From the NCBI GenBank assembly GCA_046331565.1, contig JAXLQP010000001.1, forward strand, positions 1,488,001-1,552,000: DNA of 64,000 nt. Direction: 5' to 3'. Positions 29,501 to 37,860 of the stretch are shown piece after piece. A program made the position numbers and the translations under genes. The notes under the pieces were generated by a model that made no database searches, had not been told where the DNA came from, and saw nothing but the letters and a program-made list of their open reading frames with translations. The stretch's first letter is position 1; every line of letters begins with the position of its first letter. This stretch comes from DASRDU01 sp046331565 (GTDB lineage: Bacteria > Acidobacteriota > Blastocatellia > RBC074).

Positions 29501-32500
29501 GGAAGTAACTCGTGTGGCGCGCGAAGTCGGCACTGAAGGCAAGCTTGGCGGCCAGGCTGATGTGCGCGGCGTCGCGGGCACCTGGAAGGATCTGACCGAC
29601 AGCGTGAACTTTATGGCCGGAAACCTCACCGCTCAGGTACGTGGTATTGCGCAGGTCGTGACGGCAGTGGCCAACGGCGATCTGAAGCGCAAGCTGACGA
29701 TTGAATCGAAGGGCGAAATTGCCGAACTCGCCAACACGATCAACGCCATGACCGACACGCTGGCGACCTTTGCCGATCAGGTGACGACGGTGGCGCGCGA
29801 AGTCGGTGTCGAAGGCAAACTTGGCGGTCAGGCCAACGTGCCCGGCGCATTCGGTACGTGGCGCGACCTGACTGACAACGTCAACCAGCTTGCGGCCAAC
29901 CTGACGACGCAGGTGCGCGCCATTGCCGAAGTGTCAACGGCGGTGACGCAGGGCGACCTGACCCGTTCAATCACGGTCGAAGCCCAGGGCGAAGTGGCGG
30001 CGCTCAAGGACAACATCAATGAGATGATCCGCAACCTCAAGGACACGACGCAGAAGAACACCGAACAGGACTGGCTCAAGACCAACCTCGCGCGCTTCAC
30101 CGGCATGTTGCAGGGCCAGCGCGATATGACGGCGGTAGCGAATATGATTCTGTCGGAACTCGCTCCGCTCGTCGAAGCGCAGCAGGGCGTCTTTTACGTC
30201 AATCAGCCGGACGAGGAAGGCGAGCCGATGATGAAGCTGCTCGGCGGTTATGCCTTCTCGCAGCGCAAGAACCTGGCCAACGAATTCAGGCCGGGCGAAG
30301 GGCTGGTAGGCCAGTGCCTGCTCGAAAGAGAACGCATTCTGCTCGTCAACGTGCCAGGCAATTACATCGTCATCAGCTCCGGTCTGGGCGAAGCGCCGCC
30401 GCTCAACATCATTGTGCTGCCGGTGCTGTTTGAGGAAGAAGTGAAGGCCGTGATTGAACTGGCGTCATTCAACCGCTTCAGTGAAATTCACGTCGCCTTC
30501 CTCGATCAGCTCACTGAAAGCATCGGCATCGTGCTCAACACCATCGAAGCCAACACGCGCACTGAACGGCTGCTGATTCAGTCGCAGTCGCTGGCCGCAG
30601 AACTGCAAAGCCAGCAGGACGAACTCAAGAAGACCAACGAACGACTCGAACAGCAGGCGCTGACGCTGCGCGAATCAGAAGAACGGTTGCGCATGCAGCA
30701 GGAAGAATTGCGCAAGACGAACGAGGAACTCGAAGAGAAAGCTTCGCTGCTGACGCAGCAGAAGGCCGAAATCGAAGCCCGCAACCGCGAAGTCGAAGAG
30801 GCGCGCTGGGCGATGGAAGAAAAGGCCGAACAACTGGCGCTCACCTCGAAGTACAAGTCTGAGTTCCTGGCCAATATGTCGCACGAATTGCGCACGCCGC
30901 TCAATTCCATGCTCATTCTCTCGCGCCAGCTTGCTGAAAACGGTGAAGGCAATCTGTCAGGCAAACAGGTGCAGTTTGCCGAAACGATTCATTCATCCGG
31001 CAATGACCTGCTTTCGCTCATCAACGACATTCTCGACCTGTCGAAGATCGAGTCAGGCATGATGGCCATTGAAATCGGTGAAGTCTCGTTTGCCGAAGTC
31101 ACCGAACAACTCAACCGCAGCTTCCATCAGGTCGCGGTGGACAAGGGGCTGGAATTCAATATCGAACGCTCGGCCACATTGCCGCCGCTGATGCATACCG
31201 ATCAGAAGCGGTTGCAGCAGATTCTCAAGAACCTGTTGTCGAATGCGTTCAAGTTCACCGAAAGGGGCCGGGTGCAACTCAGCATTCGGCTGGCTGAACG
31301 ACGCAGCACCTATGCGCACGAGGCGCTCAATCAGGCCGATCAGGTCATTGCCTTCTCGGTCACTGACACGGGCATCGGCATTCCGGCAGAAAAGCAGCGC
31401 ATCATTTTCGAGGCCTTCCAGCAGGCCGACGGCACGACCAGCCGCAAATACGGCGGCACCGGACTCGGCCTTTCGATCAGCCGCGAAATTGCGCGCCTGC
31501 TCGGCGGGGAAATCCGCGTCGTCAGCACGCCGGGCGAAGGCAGCACCTTCACGCTCTACCTGCCGCGCACGCACGAAGCGCTGCCCTGGGACGGAGTCCT
31601 GCAACCGGCGCTCTCGGTTGAAGCTGATGAACGGCGGCGGCGGGCCATTGCCCATTCGCGCGCGACGGGCATTGAGATGCCTTCGTTCAGCGCCATCGAA
31701 TACAACGAGGTCAGCGAAATTGCCGATGATCGCGGCGACATCAAGCCGGGCGAACGGGTGGTGCTGATCGTCGAGGATGATCTGTTGTTTGCGCAGATTA
31801 TGCTTGATCTGGCTCACGAAAAAGGCTTCAAGGGCATCGTGGCCGCGCAGGGTGACGCGGCGCTGACGCTGGCGCGCAAATACAAACCCGACGCCATCAC
31901 GCTCGACATCCGGCTGCCTGATCGTGACGGCTGGACGGTGCTGGACCGGCTCAAACACGATCCGAAGACCAGTCACATTCCGGTTCACATCATCACGGCT
32001 GATGACCGCGAATATCAGCCGCGCCGGATGGGCGCGCTGACCAGCCTGCGCAAACCCGTCACGCGTGAGCAGCTCATCGAATCCTTCGACAAGATTGCAG
32101 CCTTTGCGCAACGCAACATTCGTCACCTGCTCGTCGTCGAAGATGACGATGTGCAGCGCATGAGCATTGTCGAACTGATCGGTGACGGCGATGTGCAGAC
32201 GACAGCGGTCGGCACGGGCGAAGCTGCGCTGGCCGAATTGCAGGCGCACCAGTTCGACTGCATGGTGCTTGATCTGAAGCTGCCCGATATGAGCGGCTTT
32301 GAACTGATCGAACGGATTCAGAAGGAACTCGGCCAGATTGAGCTGCCGATCATCATTTACACCGGCAAGGAACTGACCGAGAAGGAAGAGACCAGGCTGC
32401 GGATGGTGGCCGATGCGATTGTGGTCAAGGAAGCCAATTCGCCCGAACGGCTGCTGGCTGAAACTTCGCTCTTCCTGCATCGCGTTGAAGCGAGCCTGCC

Positions 32501-32942
32501 GGAACCGAAGCGGCGGATGCTTGAGCAACTGCTGCGCAGCGATCCGGTGCTGACAGGCAAAAAGGTGCTGATCGTGGACGATGACGTGCGCAATATCTTC
32601 GCCCTGACGAGCGCGCTTGAAAGTTACAACATGGAAGTGCTGCGCGCTGAGAACGGACGCGAAGGCATCGAACTGCTTCAGCAGAACCCGGACACCGATG
32701 TGGTATTGATGGACATTATGATGCCTGAAATGGACGGCTACGAAACGATGGAAGCCATTCGCCGGATTGACCGGTTCCGGCAGCTTCCGATCATCGCGCT
32801 GACGGCCAAGGCCATGAAGACAGACCGCGACAAATGCATCGAATCGGGCGCATCGGATTACATCTCGAAACCGCTCGACATTGATCAGTTGCTTTCAATG
32901 CTGCGCGTCTGGCTTTACCGGCACAAGGCCGCGAGCGTCTGA
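26544..32942 (+). CDS. Soluble poly-HAMP hybrid histidine kinase with three receiver domains
   Basis: A 2132-residue protein without membrane helices. Order: divergent HAMP-like N-terminus (1-154); eleven 92-residue HAMP repeats (155-1166); GAF domain (about 1185-1350); coiled coil; HisKA with H1447 in NMSHELRTPLN; HATPase with DTGIGIP and GGTGLGLSIS; receivers with D1788, D1910 and D2057. Soluble poly-HAMP kinases of this kind resemble fungal group III (Nik1) osmosensing kinases and bacterial relatives, where the HAMP chain relays stress signals. All phosphorylation sites look intact, which suggests branching output. GAGGA precedes the ATG. CheR and a second hybrid kinase follow. Confidence 0.95.
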   Translation: MPSSTAPTSANPLDTRQLLKTLTALKKGDFSVRLPNDWTGIAGKIADTLNEVIEMNDRLARELERVSRVVGKEGRITQRATLPAADGSWGSLVESVNTLIDDMARPTTEMARVIGAVANGDLSQTMALEVDGRPLKGEFLRSVKLVNAMVGQLGSFASEVTRVAREVGTEGKLGGEAKVKGVAGTWKDLTDSVNSMAGNLTAQVRNIAEVTTAVAKGDLSKKITVDVRGEILELKNTINTMVDQLNSFASEVTRVAREVGTEGKLGGQARVPGVAGTWKDLTDSVNSMAGNLTAQVRNIAEVTTAVANGDLSKKITVDVKGEILELKDTINVMVDQLNAFASEVTRVAREVGTEGKLGGQAQVPGVAGTWKDLTDSVNSMAGNLTAQVRNIADVTTAVANGDLSKKITVDVKGEILELKNTINRMVDQLNSFASEVTRVAREVGTEGKLGGQADVKGVGGTWKDLTDSVNSMAGNLTAQVRNIAEVTTAVAKGDLSKKITVDVRGEILELKNTINTMVDQLNSFASEVTRVAREVGTEGKLGGQAQVPDVAGTWKDLTDNVNSMAGNLTAQVRNIADVTTAVANGDLSKKITVDVKGEILELKNTINRMVDQLNSFASEVTRVAREVGTEGKLGGQADVRGVGGTWKDLTDSVNSMAGNLTAQVRNIADVTTAVANGDLSKKITVDVRGEILELKNTINRMVDQLNSFASEVTRVAREVGTEGKLGGQAQVPGVAGTWKDLTDSVNFMAGNLTAQVRNIADVTTAVANGDLSKKITVDVKGEILELKNTINRMVDQLNSFASEVTRVAREVGTEGKLGGQAQVPGVAGTWKDLTDNVNSMAGNLTVQLRDMSKVATAIANGDLTQKITVDVRGEILQIKEVINRMVEQLNSFASEVTRVAREVGTEGKLGGQADVRGVAGTWKDLTDNVNFMASNLTGQVRNIADVTTAVARGDLSKKITVDVKGEILELKNTINVMVDQLNSFASEVTRVAREVGTEGKLGGQADVRGVAGTWKDLTDSVNFMAGNLTAQVRGIAQVVTAVANGDLKRKLTIESKGEIAELANTINAMTDTLATFADQVTTVAREVGVEGKLGGQANVPGAFGTWRDLTDNVNQLAANLTTQVRAIAEVSTAVTQGDLTRSITVEAQGEVAALKDNINEMIRNLKDTTQKNTEQDWLKTNLARFTGMLQGQRDMTAVANMILSELAPLVEAQQGVFYVNQPDEEGEPMMKLLGGYAFSQRKNLANEFRPGEGLVGQCLLERERILLVNVPGNYIVISSGLGEAPPLNIIVLPVLFEEEVKAVIELASFNRFSEIHVAFLDQLTESIGIVLNTIEANTRTERLLIQSQSLAAELQSQQDELKKTNERLEQQALTLRESEERLRMQQEELRKTNEELEEKASLLTQQKAEIEARNREVEEARWAMEEKAEQLALTSKYKSEFLANMSHELRTPLNSMLILSRQLAENGEGNLSGKQVQFAETIHSSGNDLLSLINDILDLSKIESGMMAIEIGEVSFAEVTEQLNRSFHQVAVDKGLEFNIERSATLPPLMHTDQKRLQQILKNLLSNAFKFTERGRVQLSIRLAERRSTYAHEALNQADQVIAFSVTDTGIGIPAEKQRIIFEAFQQADGTTSRKYGGTGLGLSISREIARLLGGEIRVVSTPGEGSTFTLYLPRTHEALPWDGVLQPALSVEADERRRRAIAHSRATGIEMPSFSAIEYNEVSEIADDRGDIKPGERVVLIVEDDLLFAQIMLDLAHEKGFKGIVAAQGDAALTLARKYKPDAITLDIRLPDRDGWTVLDRLKHDPKTSHIPVHIITADDREYQPRRMGALTSLRKPVTREQLIESFDKIAAFAQRNIRHLLVVEDDDVQRMSIVELIGDGDVQTTAVGTGEAALAELQAHQFDCMVLDLKLPDMSGFELIERIQKELGQIELPIIIYTGKELTEKEETRLRMVADAIVVKEANSPERLLAETSLFLHRVEASLPEPKRRMLEQLLRSDPVLTGKKVLIVDDDVRNIFALTSALESYNMEVLRAENGREGIELLQQNPDTDVVLMDIMMPEMDGYETMEAIRRIDRFRQLPIIALTAKAMKTDRDKCIESGASDYISKPLDIDQLLSMLRVWLYRHKAASV
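27006..30041 (+). repeat. Eleven tandem 276-bp units coding HAMP repeats
   Basis: Each unit begins near (N)SFASEVTRVAREVG and ends at NTINRMVDQL. Units 1-7 are nearly identical, units 8-10 slightly different and unit 11 (ATFADQVTTVAREVG) most divergent. Near-identity at the DNA level makes the array prone to copy-number change and to assembly error. Confidence 0.95.
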
Positions 32943-33034
32943 AACGTCGTATCACCACGGTGCGCCGTGTGAGACGGTGTCTGACTGATTCAATGTCTTG
33001 ATGTCGGGCTACAGCGCAACGCTTCATTGATCGT

Positions 33035-33871
33035 ATGAGTGAACGCCGCGAAGCAGAAGAACTCGAAGAGCTGGAAATCAGCCTGCTGCTCGAAGGCCTG
33101 CATCGCTGGTATGGGATTGATCTGCGCGATTATGCGCGCGGGGCGCTGCGGCGACATCTGGTCGAATGCCTGCAACAGGAACAGATCGCTACGGTGTCGG
33201 GCTTTCAGGACAAGGTGCTGCACGACACGAGTTGTCTGGACAGGCTGCTGCTGGCGCTTTCGCTGAGCGGCACGACGATGTTTCGTGATCCGGCATTTTA
33301 TCTCGCCCTGCGCACGCGGATTGTGCCGCTGCTGCGCACGTTTCCCTTTGTCCGGCTCTGGCTGGCCGGTTGCTCGACCGGCGAGGAGATTTATTCACTG
33401 GCCATTCTGCTGGAAGAGGAAGGGCTGTACTCGCGTTCGCGGATTTATGCGACCGACCTCAGCCGCGAAGCGGTCAGGCGCGCCAGAGAAGGCGTCTTTC
33501 CGCTCGCGGGCGTGCGTGAATACACGAGCAATTATCTGCATTCAGGCGGCAGGCGTTATCTGTCTGATTATTACAAGCTGCGTGAGGGGCACATCAGTTT
33601 TGCTTCGGAGCTGAAACGAAACATCACTTTTTCAGAACATAACCTGGCCACTGATGGTTCATTCAATGAATTTCAGGTAGTGCTGTGCCGCAACATTCTG
33701 AGTCAGTTCAATCCGCTGTTGCAGGAGCGCGTGCACGAACTGATTTACGAAAGCCTGGACACTTTCGGCGTGCTTGGGCTGGGCAGCCAGGAATCATTGA
33801 AATATTCGCCGCGTGAGGCTTTTTATGAACCGCTCGATCAGGGCTGCCGGTTATACCGCAAGGTTTTGTGA
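33035..33871 (+). CDS. CheR-type protein-glutamate methyltransferase
   Basis: A 278-residue SAM-dependent methyltransferase of the CheR family: N-terminal helical domain with LSLSGTTMFRDPAFY, then WLAGCSTGEEIYSLAILL (SAM-binding, CSTGEE motif), IYATDLSREAV and VVLCRNILSQF. CheR methylates glutamates on chemoreceptors; here no CheB, receptor or CheW is nearby, so it may modify another coiled-coil partner such as the poly-HAMP kinase. It lies 92 bases after that kinase and 47 bases before the next, probably in one transcript. Confidence 0.9.
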   Translation: MSERREAEELEELEISLLLEGLHRWYGIDLRDYARGALRRHLVECLQQEQIATVSGFQDKVLHDTSCLDRLLLALSLSGTTMFRDPAFYLALRTRIVPLLRTFPFVRLWLAGCSTGEEIYSLAILLEEEGLYSRSRIYATDLSREAVRRAREGVFPLAGVREYTSNYLHSGGRRYLSDYYKLREGHISFASELKRNITFSEHNLATDGSFNEFQVVLCRNILSQFNPLLQERVHELIYESLDTFGVLGLGSQESLKYSPREAFYEPLDQGCRLYRKVL

Positions 33872-33918
33872 CGACCTGCCATCGGCTCTTTCTGCCCTGA
33901 CAGCGAAAGGTCACCGTG

Positions 33919-36171
33919 ATGGAAAGTGAACTTCAGAAAATCAACATCCTGATGGTGGATGACAACCCGGATAACCTGATGGCGCTCGAAGCGGTGCTGC
34001 AGGCGCCGGATCGCCATCTGGTGCGCGCCGCGTCGGGCGAGGAGGCGCTGCGTTACCTGCTCGACCACGATGCCGCGGTGATCCTGCTCGATGTGCGCAT
34101 GCCGCGCATTGATGGTTTTGAGACAGCCGAACTGATTCGCGGGCGCGAACGAACCAGGAATGTTCCGATTATTTTTCTGACGGCCTGGCAGGATGCCGGG
34201 TCAGCGCACCTGACGCGCGGTTATTCGCTCGGCGCGGTTGATTACATCATCAAACCTTTCGACCCTGAAATTCTCTGCTCCAAAGTGGCGGTCTTTGTCG
34301 AACTGTTTCGCAAAACCGAACTGCTCAAGCAGCAGGCCGAGTTGCTGCGCGAACAGAATATTGCGCTCGAAGATGCCAACCTGCAGCGGCTGTCGCGGCT
34401 GATTGATCTGGGCCAGGAACTGTCAACCGAACGCAACCCGGCGCGGGTACTCGAAAAATTCTGTCACGAAGCGCGCGACATCATTGGCGCACACTGCGCC
34501 AGCGTCGGGCTGCTGGAAGAGGATGGGCAAACGCTCCGGCACCTGTTCATCAGCGGAGCCGAACCGGGCAACACAGGCGGTCTGTTGTCGCCAGCCGGGC
34601 GCGAACAACTGATTGCCGGGTTCCGCCAGCAACGTTCGATTCGCGCTGTGGCCAGCCGGGACAACGTCCAGGCGCTGTGTCCGGTCATCTCTGATATTCC
34701 GATCACTTCATTTCTGGCTGCGCCGATTTTGCAGGCGGGCCGGGCGCAGGGCTGGCTGTGTCTGGCCAACAAACTCAATGCCGATGAATTCAGCGAAGCC
34801 GATGAACGCCTCGCGGTCACGCTTACGTCGCAGGCTGCCGTAGCTTATGAAAATGCGCGGCTCTATGCCGAAACGCAGCGCCACGCGCTCGCCCTTGAAG
34901 CCGAAATTGCCGAACGCCAGAAGGCCGCTGAAGACCGCATCAGGATTCTCAAACTGGAACGCGCCGCGCGGGCCGAAGCCGAACGCGCCAATCGTCTGAA
35001 GGATGAATTTCTGGCAACGGTGTCGCACGAACTGCGCACGCCGCTCAATGCCATGCTCGGCTGGGTGACGGTGGTGCGCGGCGGCAGGCTCGATGCAGAC
35101 GGCGAAGCGCGCGCGCTGGAAACCATCGAACGCAATGCCCGTTCGCAGAAGAAACTGATTGATGACCTGCTTGATGTGTCGCGCATCATTACCGGCAAAC
35201 TGCGCCTCGACATTCGCGTGATTGAAGTCTCAGGACTGATTGAAGCCGTCGTTGAATCAGTGCGCCCGGCGGCAGAAGCCAAAGGCGTCAGGCTGCTGAC
35301 CCGGTCAGAGTGCGGCGCGGTGACGATTTCAGGCGATCTGAACCGGCTGCAACAGGTGGTCTGGAATCTGATCTCGAATGCCATCAAATTCACGCCGGAA
35401 GGCGGGCGCGTCGAAGTGCGCCTCAGACAGCAGCACGGAAAACTGATCATCGTCGTCAGCGACACGGGCGCAGGCATTCAGGCTGATTTTCTGCCTTATG
35501 TCTTTGATCGCTTTCGCCAGGCCGACGGCAGCAGCACCCGCAAACACGGCGGACTGGGACTGGGGTTGTCCATCGTGCGGCACCTGGTTGAATTGCACGG
35601 CGGCACAGTGCGCGCCGAAAGCGCCGGTCTGAGCCTCGGCGCGACATTCATCATCGAACTGCCACTGTCGCAGCAAACAGCCGTCAGGCCGCGCGAGTCT
35701 GAACAGCCACAATCCGTCGCGTCGGTGATTTCACTGTCTGATTCATCGCCCCGGCTGACGGGGCTGCGCGTGCTGGTGGTTGATGATGAGGCCGATTCGC
35801 GCGAACTGCTCGCCACAGTTCTCAACCAGTGCGAAGCCGAAGCCAGGCTGGCCAGCAGCGTGGACGAAGCGCTGCTGACGGTGACGAACTGGCAGCCTGA
35901 AGTGCTGGTTTCAGACATCAACATGCCGGTCAGAGACGGCTTCAGCCTGATCGAACAGGTGCGCGGCCTCGAAGGCGAAGAGGTCAGCGGGATTCCGGCC
36001 ATTGCCCTGACCGCCTGCGCCGGAGCCGAAGACCGCATTCGCGCCCTTGCCGCAGGCTTTCAAATGCACATCGCCAAACCGATTGATCCTGATGAACTCG
36101 TGGTCACCATCGCCAGCCTGACCGGCAGACTGGCGCGCGCGCAATCAGGCGCTGACGGAATGGTCGTCTGA
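33919..36171 (+). CDS. Hybrid kinase: REC-GAF-HisKA-HATPase-REC
   Basis: A 750-residue soluble kinase. The first receiver (about 8-125) has D58 in ILLDVRMP; a GAF domain follows (about 165-310), then HisKA with H370 (TVSHELRTPLN), HATPase (SDTGAGI and GGLGLGLSIV) and a C-terminal receiver with D666 (VSDINMPVRDGF). An N-terminal receiver lets it be controlled by phosphotransfer from another kinase, plausibly the poly-HAMP protein. ATG 33919 has GAAAGG eight bases upstream and was preferred to GTG 33916. Confidence 0.94.
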   Translation: MESELQKINILMVDDNPDNLMALEAVLQAPDRHLVRAASGEEALRYLLDHDAAVILLDVRMPRIDGFETAELIRGRERTRNVPIIFLTAWQDAGSAHLTRGYSLGAVDYIIKPFDPEILCSKVAVFVELFRKTELLKQQAELLREQNIALEDANLQRLSRLIDLGQELSTERNPARVLEKFCHEARDIIGAHCASVGLLEEDGQTLRHLFISGAEPGNTGGLLSPAGREQLIAGFRQQRSIRAVASRDNVQALCPVISDIPITSFLAAPILQAGRAQGWLCLANKLNADEFSEADERLAVTLTSQAAVAYENARLYAETQRHALALEAEIAERQKAAEDRIRILKLERAARAEAERANRLKDEFLATVSHELRTPLNAMLGWVTVVRGGRLDADGEARALETIERNARSQKKLIDDLLDVSRIITGKLRLDIRVIEVSGLIEAVVESVRPAAEAKGVRLLTRSECGAVTISGDLNRLQQVVWNLISNAIKFTPEGGRVEVRLRQQHGKLIIVVSDTGAGIQADFLPYVFDRFRQADGSSTRKHGGLGLGLSIVRHLVELHGGTVRAESAGLSLGATFIIELPLSQQTAVRPRESEQPQSVASVISLSDSSPRLTGLRVLVVDDEADSRELLATVLNQCEAEARLASSVDEALLTVTNWQPEVLVSDINMPVRDGFSLIEQVRGLEGEEVSGIPAIALTACAGAEDRIRALAAGFQMHIAKPIDPDELVVTIASLTGRLARAQSGADGMVV

Positions 36172-36191
36172 TTCACGGACGGCAGATCAGT

Positions 36192-36210
36192 GGGCGGGGG
36201 GGCGGGCGGG
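36192..36210 (+). other. G-quadruplex motif between convergent genes
   Basis: Four or more G runs of at least three with single-C loops (GGG, C, seven Gs, C, GGG, C, GGG) lie between the kinase stop and the stop of the minus-strand membrane gene. RNA or DNA here could fold into a very stable quadruplex. Confidence 0.65.
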
Positions 36211-36230
36211 ACTGGCTTGTAACTTCCGGT

Positions 36231-36494
36231 TCAGGTCTTCCGCTTTTTTCGGTTCTTGTCTATCACCGCCGCCAGAATCAGCAGAAATGAAAAGAGGCGG
36301 ATCAGGTAAAAAAAAGGCTCGGCTTCGGCTGAGATCGTGGTCAGTCCGAGCGCAATGCGCGACACTCCGTCAAGGCTGAACGACACGGCGAAGAAGAGAA
36401 AAAAACGGTCGTGAGTGTCGCGCCAGAATCGCAGAAAAAACAGACCGGCCAGCAGCGCCGCGATGGCATTGGCTCCGAGCAGCATCAGGTTCAT
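36231..36494 (-). CDS. Small membrane protein, DUF5985-like
   Basis: An 87-residue protein with three predicted helices (about 4-22, 30-50, 60-80) and a basic tail KNRKKRKT in the cytoplasm. It resembles DUF5985 proteins, small membrane proteins of unknown function that often occur in pairs. It is the last gene of a three-gene minus-strand operon, nine bases after its paralogue-like neighbour, with GAGGT before the ATG. Confidence 0.7.
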   Translation of the reverse strand: MNLMLLGANAIAALLAGLFFLRFWRDTHDRFFLFFAVSFSLDGVSRIALGLTTISAEAEPFFYLIRLFSFLLILAAVIDKNRKKRKT

Positions 36495-36503
36495 GGCGTG
36501 ACC

Positions 36504-36761
36504 TCACTCAGTATTCCAGATCAACCCGTAAAGCAGAATCAGCAGCGCCACCAGCGCCGTGACTGAACGCAGAATGGCCATATCAACCTCCGGCAGCAGA
36601 ACCTTGTCCACCACCAGCAGAATGTTGTTGGCCGTCAGACCGACAAAGCAGAGACCGCTCCAGAGCAGCAGGCGATAACGGGTGCGCCGCCACGCCTGCA
36701 ACAACTGCCAGGCGCACAGAAGCGCCATCAGCGCGCACAGGCTGTAAATCAGTGCGGCCAT
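36504..36761 (-). CDS. Small membrane protein, DUF5985-like
   Basis: An 85-residue protein with three predicted helices and an internal WRRTRYRLLLWSGLCFVGL block that matches the RFWRDTHDRFFLFF block of the next gene, so the two look like diverged copies. ATG 36761 has AAAGGA upstream and lies one base after the stop of the wHTH gene. Function unknown; the operon setting suggests that it is regulated by the wHTH protein. Confidence 0.72.
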   Translation of the reverse strand: MAALIYSLCALMALLCAWQLLQAWRRTRYRLLLWSGLCFVGLTANNILLVVDKVLLPEVDMAILRSVTALVALLILLYGLIWNTE

Positions 36762-36762
36762 G

Positions 36763-37149
36763 TCATTCGTCCTTTCTGAGTTTGAAGGCGTCGGCAAATT
36801 CCTGAATCCTGTTCCGGGGCCGCGAGTGAATCAGGTTGGTCACCGGAACAAGATGCCGGGCATAAATCTCGGCCACCCGCGCCACCATTTCTGAGAGCGC
36901 TTCAGATTCAGGCTGAAAACGGTAACGCACCGGCTCACTTTCCGCCACGATAAAGCCCTGCTCACCCAGGCGCGTCAGCAACTGAATGGTTTCCGGTTCG
37001 GTGATGTACAGTCGTCTGGCAACTGCTTTCGCCGTCCATTCCTCCTGCGTATTGCCACGCAGCAGCAGGAGCGCTTCAAGCTGCGCGATTGATTCGATGT
37101 GCCGCAGGATAAACAGCCTGACATCAGCAGGAATCAGATCATCAGTCAT
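36763..37149 (-). CDS. Putative winged-helix protein
   Basis: A 128-residue protein. Residues about 20-80 show a winged-helix pattern (LEALLLLRGN, AVARRLYITEPETIQLLTRL, GFIVAESEPVRYRF), followed by a helical tail that could dimerise. The match to any named family is weak. ATG 37149 has a strong AGGAGGTGAC site, better than the upstream in-frame starts. It leads two small membrane protein genes at one- and nine-base spacing and converges on the hybrid kinase. Confidence 0.68.
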   Translation of the reverse strand: MTDDLIPADVRLFILRHIESIAQLEALLLLRGNTQEEWTAKAVARRLYITEPETIQLLTRLGEQGFIVAESEPVRYRFQPESEALSEMVARVAEIYARHLVPVTNLIHSRPRNRIQEFADAFKLRKDE

Positions 37150-37632
37150 GTCACCTCCTGCGGCTGAGCCTGATGGCAGCAGACCAGCCACACCACGCGC
37201 AGACGGCTGCCCTGCCCTAGCGGACAAAACGATGAGGATCGGCTGATTGCGGCTGATTCAGTCATGATTGATGGCGCACAGCACCGGGTTACCCTGATGA
37301 ACTGTTTGTCGGCGGCTGTGCTGATGATCTTCAGATGAGGTTCTGACACAGTGCCGGGCACGGCTGTCTGATCGTCCGAGCGGGAAGAAGCGATCAGTTC
37401 TGAATGTCTGTGGTCAATACAACAGGATGTCTGCTCTCAGATCAGGTAATACAAACCACAGATACACTGCTCATTCGGGTCAGTCTGATAAATACCTGAT
37501 CCCAGGATGAAATCAGTCGCTGGTTCAGCAACTGGCATCAGGAGTGCAACCGGAATGCCAGAGCCTGCTCAGGTGATGATATGATTTGCGAGTCAGACAA
37601 GCCTGCTGAAAATAACAGTGTGGATCAACGCC
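37150..37632. other. Divergent intergenic region, no gene seen
   Basis: A stretch of 483 bases between the wHTH gene (minus) and the DUF2905 gene (plus). I see no long palindrome, RNA motif or convincing promoter in it; it must contain start sites for both directions. Confidence 0.5.
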
Positions 37633-37857
37633 ATGAATTCATCACGCACTCTCGGTCTGCTGCTGGTGGGAATCGGGCTGCTGGTGGTGCTGACGGGCCT
37701 GCTGGTCTGGTCGGGCGCCCTGTCCTGGTTCGGACGCCTGCCGGGCGACCTGCATTATGAACGCGGCTCAACGCGAATTTATTTTCCGATCACCTCAATG
37801 ATTCTGGTGTCGGTCATTCTTTCGCTGCTCATCAACCTGCTGAAAAAACTCTTCTGA
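37633..37857 (+). CDS. DUF2905 membrane protein
   Basis: A 74-residue protein with two membrane helices around the conserved GRLPGDLHYERGSTRIYFPITSM-type loop that defines DUF2905 (positions about 33-55). Function is not known; the family is widespread and often stands near ruvB/queA in other bacteria, which is not the case here. ATG 37633 gives the usual length. It converges on the next gene with three bases between the stops. Confidence 0.88.
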   Translation: MNSSRTLGLLLVGIGLLVVLTGLLVWSGALSWFGRLPGDLHYERGSTRIYFPITSMILVSVILSLLINLLKKLF

Positions 37858-37860
37858 TGA

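Noticed and set aside
27006..30041. Regular repeats that might suggest a CRISPR-like array
   Set aside because: Units are 276 bp, contiguous without spacers and coding for HAMP domains. No CRISPR array or cas gene is seen in the window.
31053..32528. Long minus-strand open frame (491 codons) opposite the poly-HAMP kinase
   Set aside because: It is antisense to well-conserved kinase and receiver domains, and its sequence (Arg/His/Gln-rich) has no protein-like pattern; a shadow of biased codon use.
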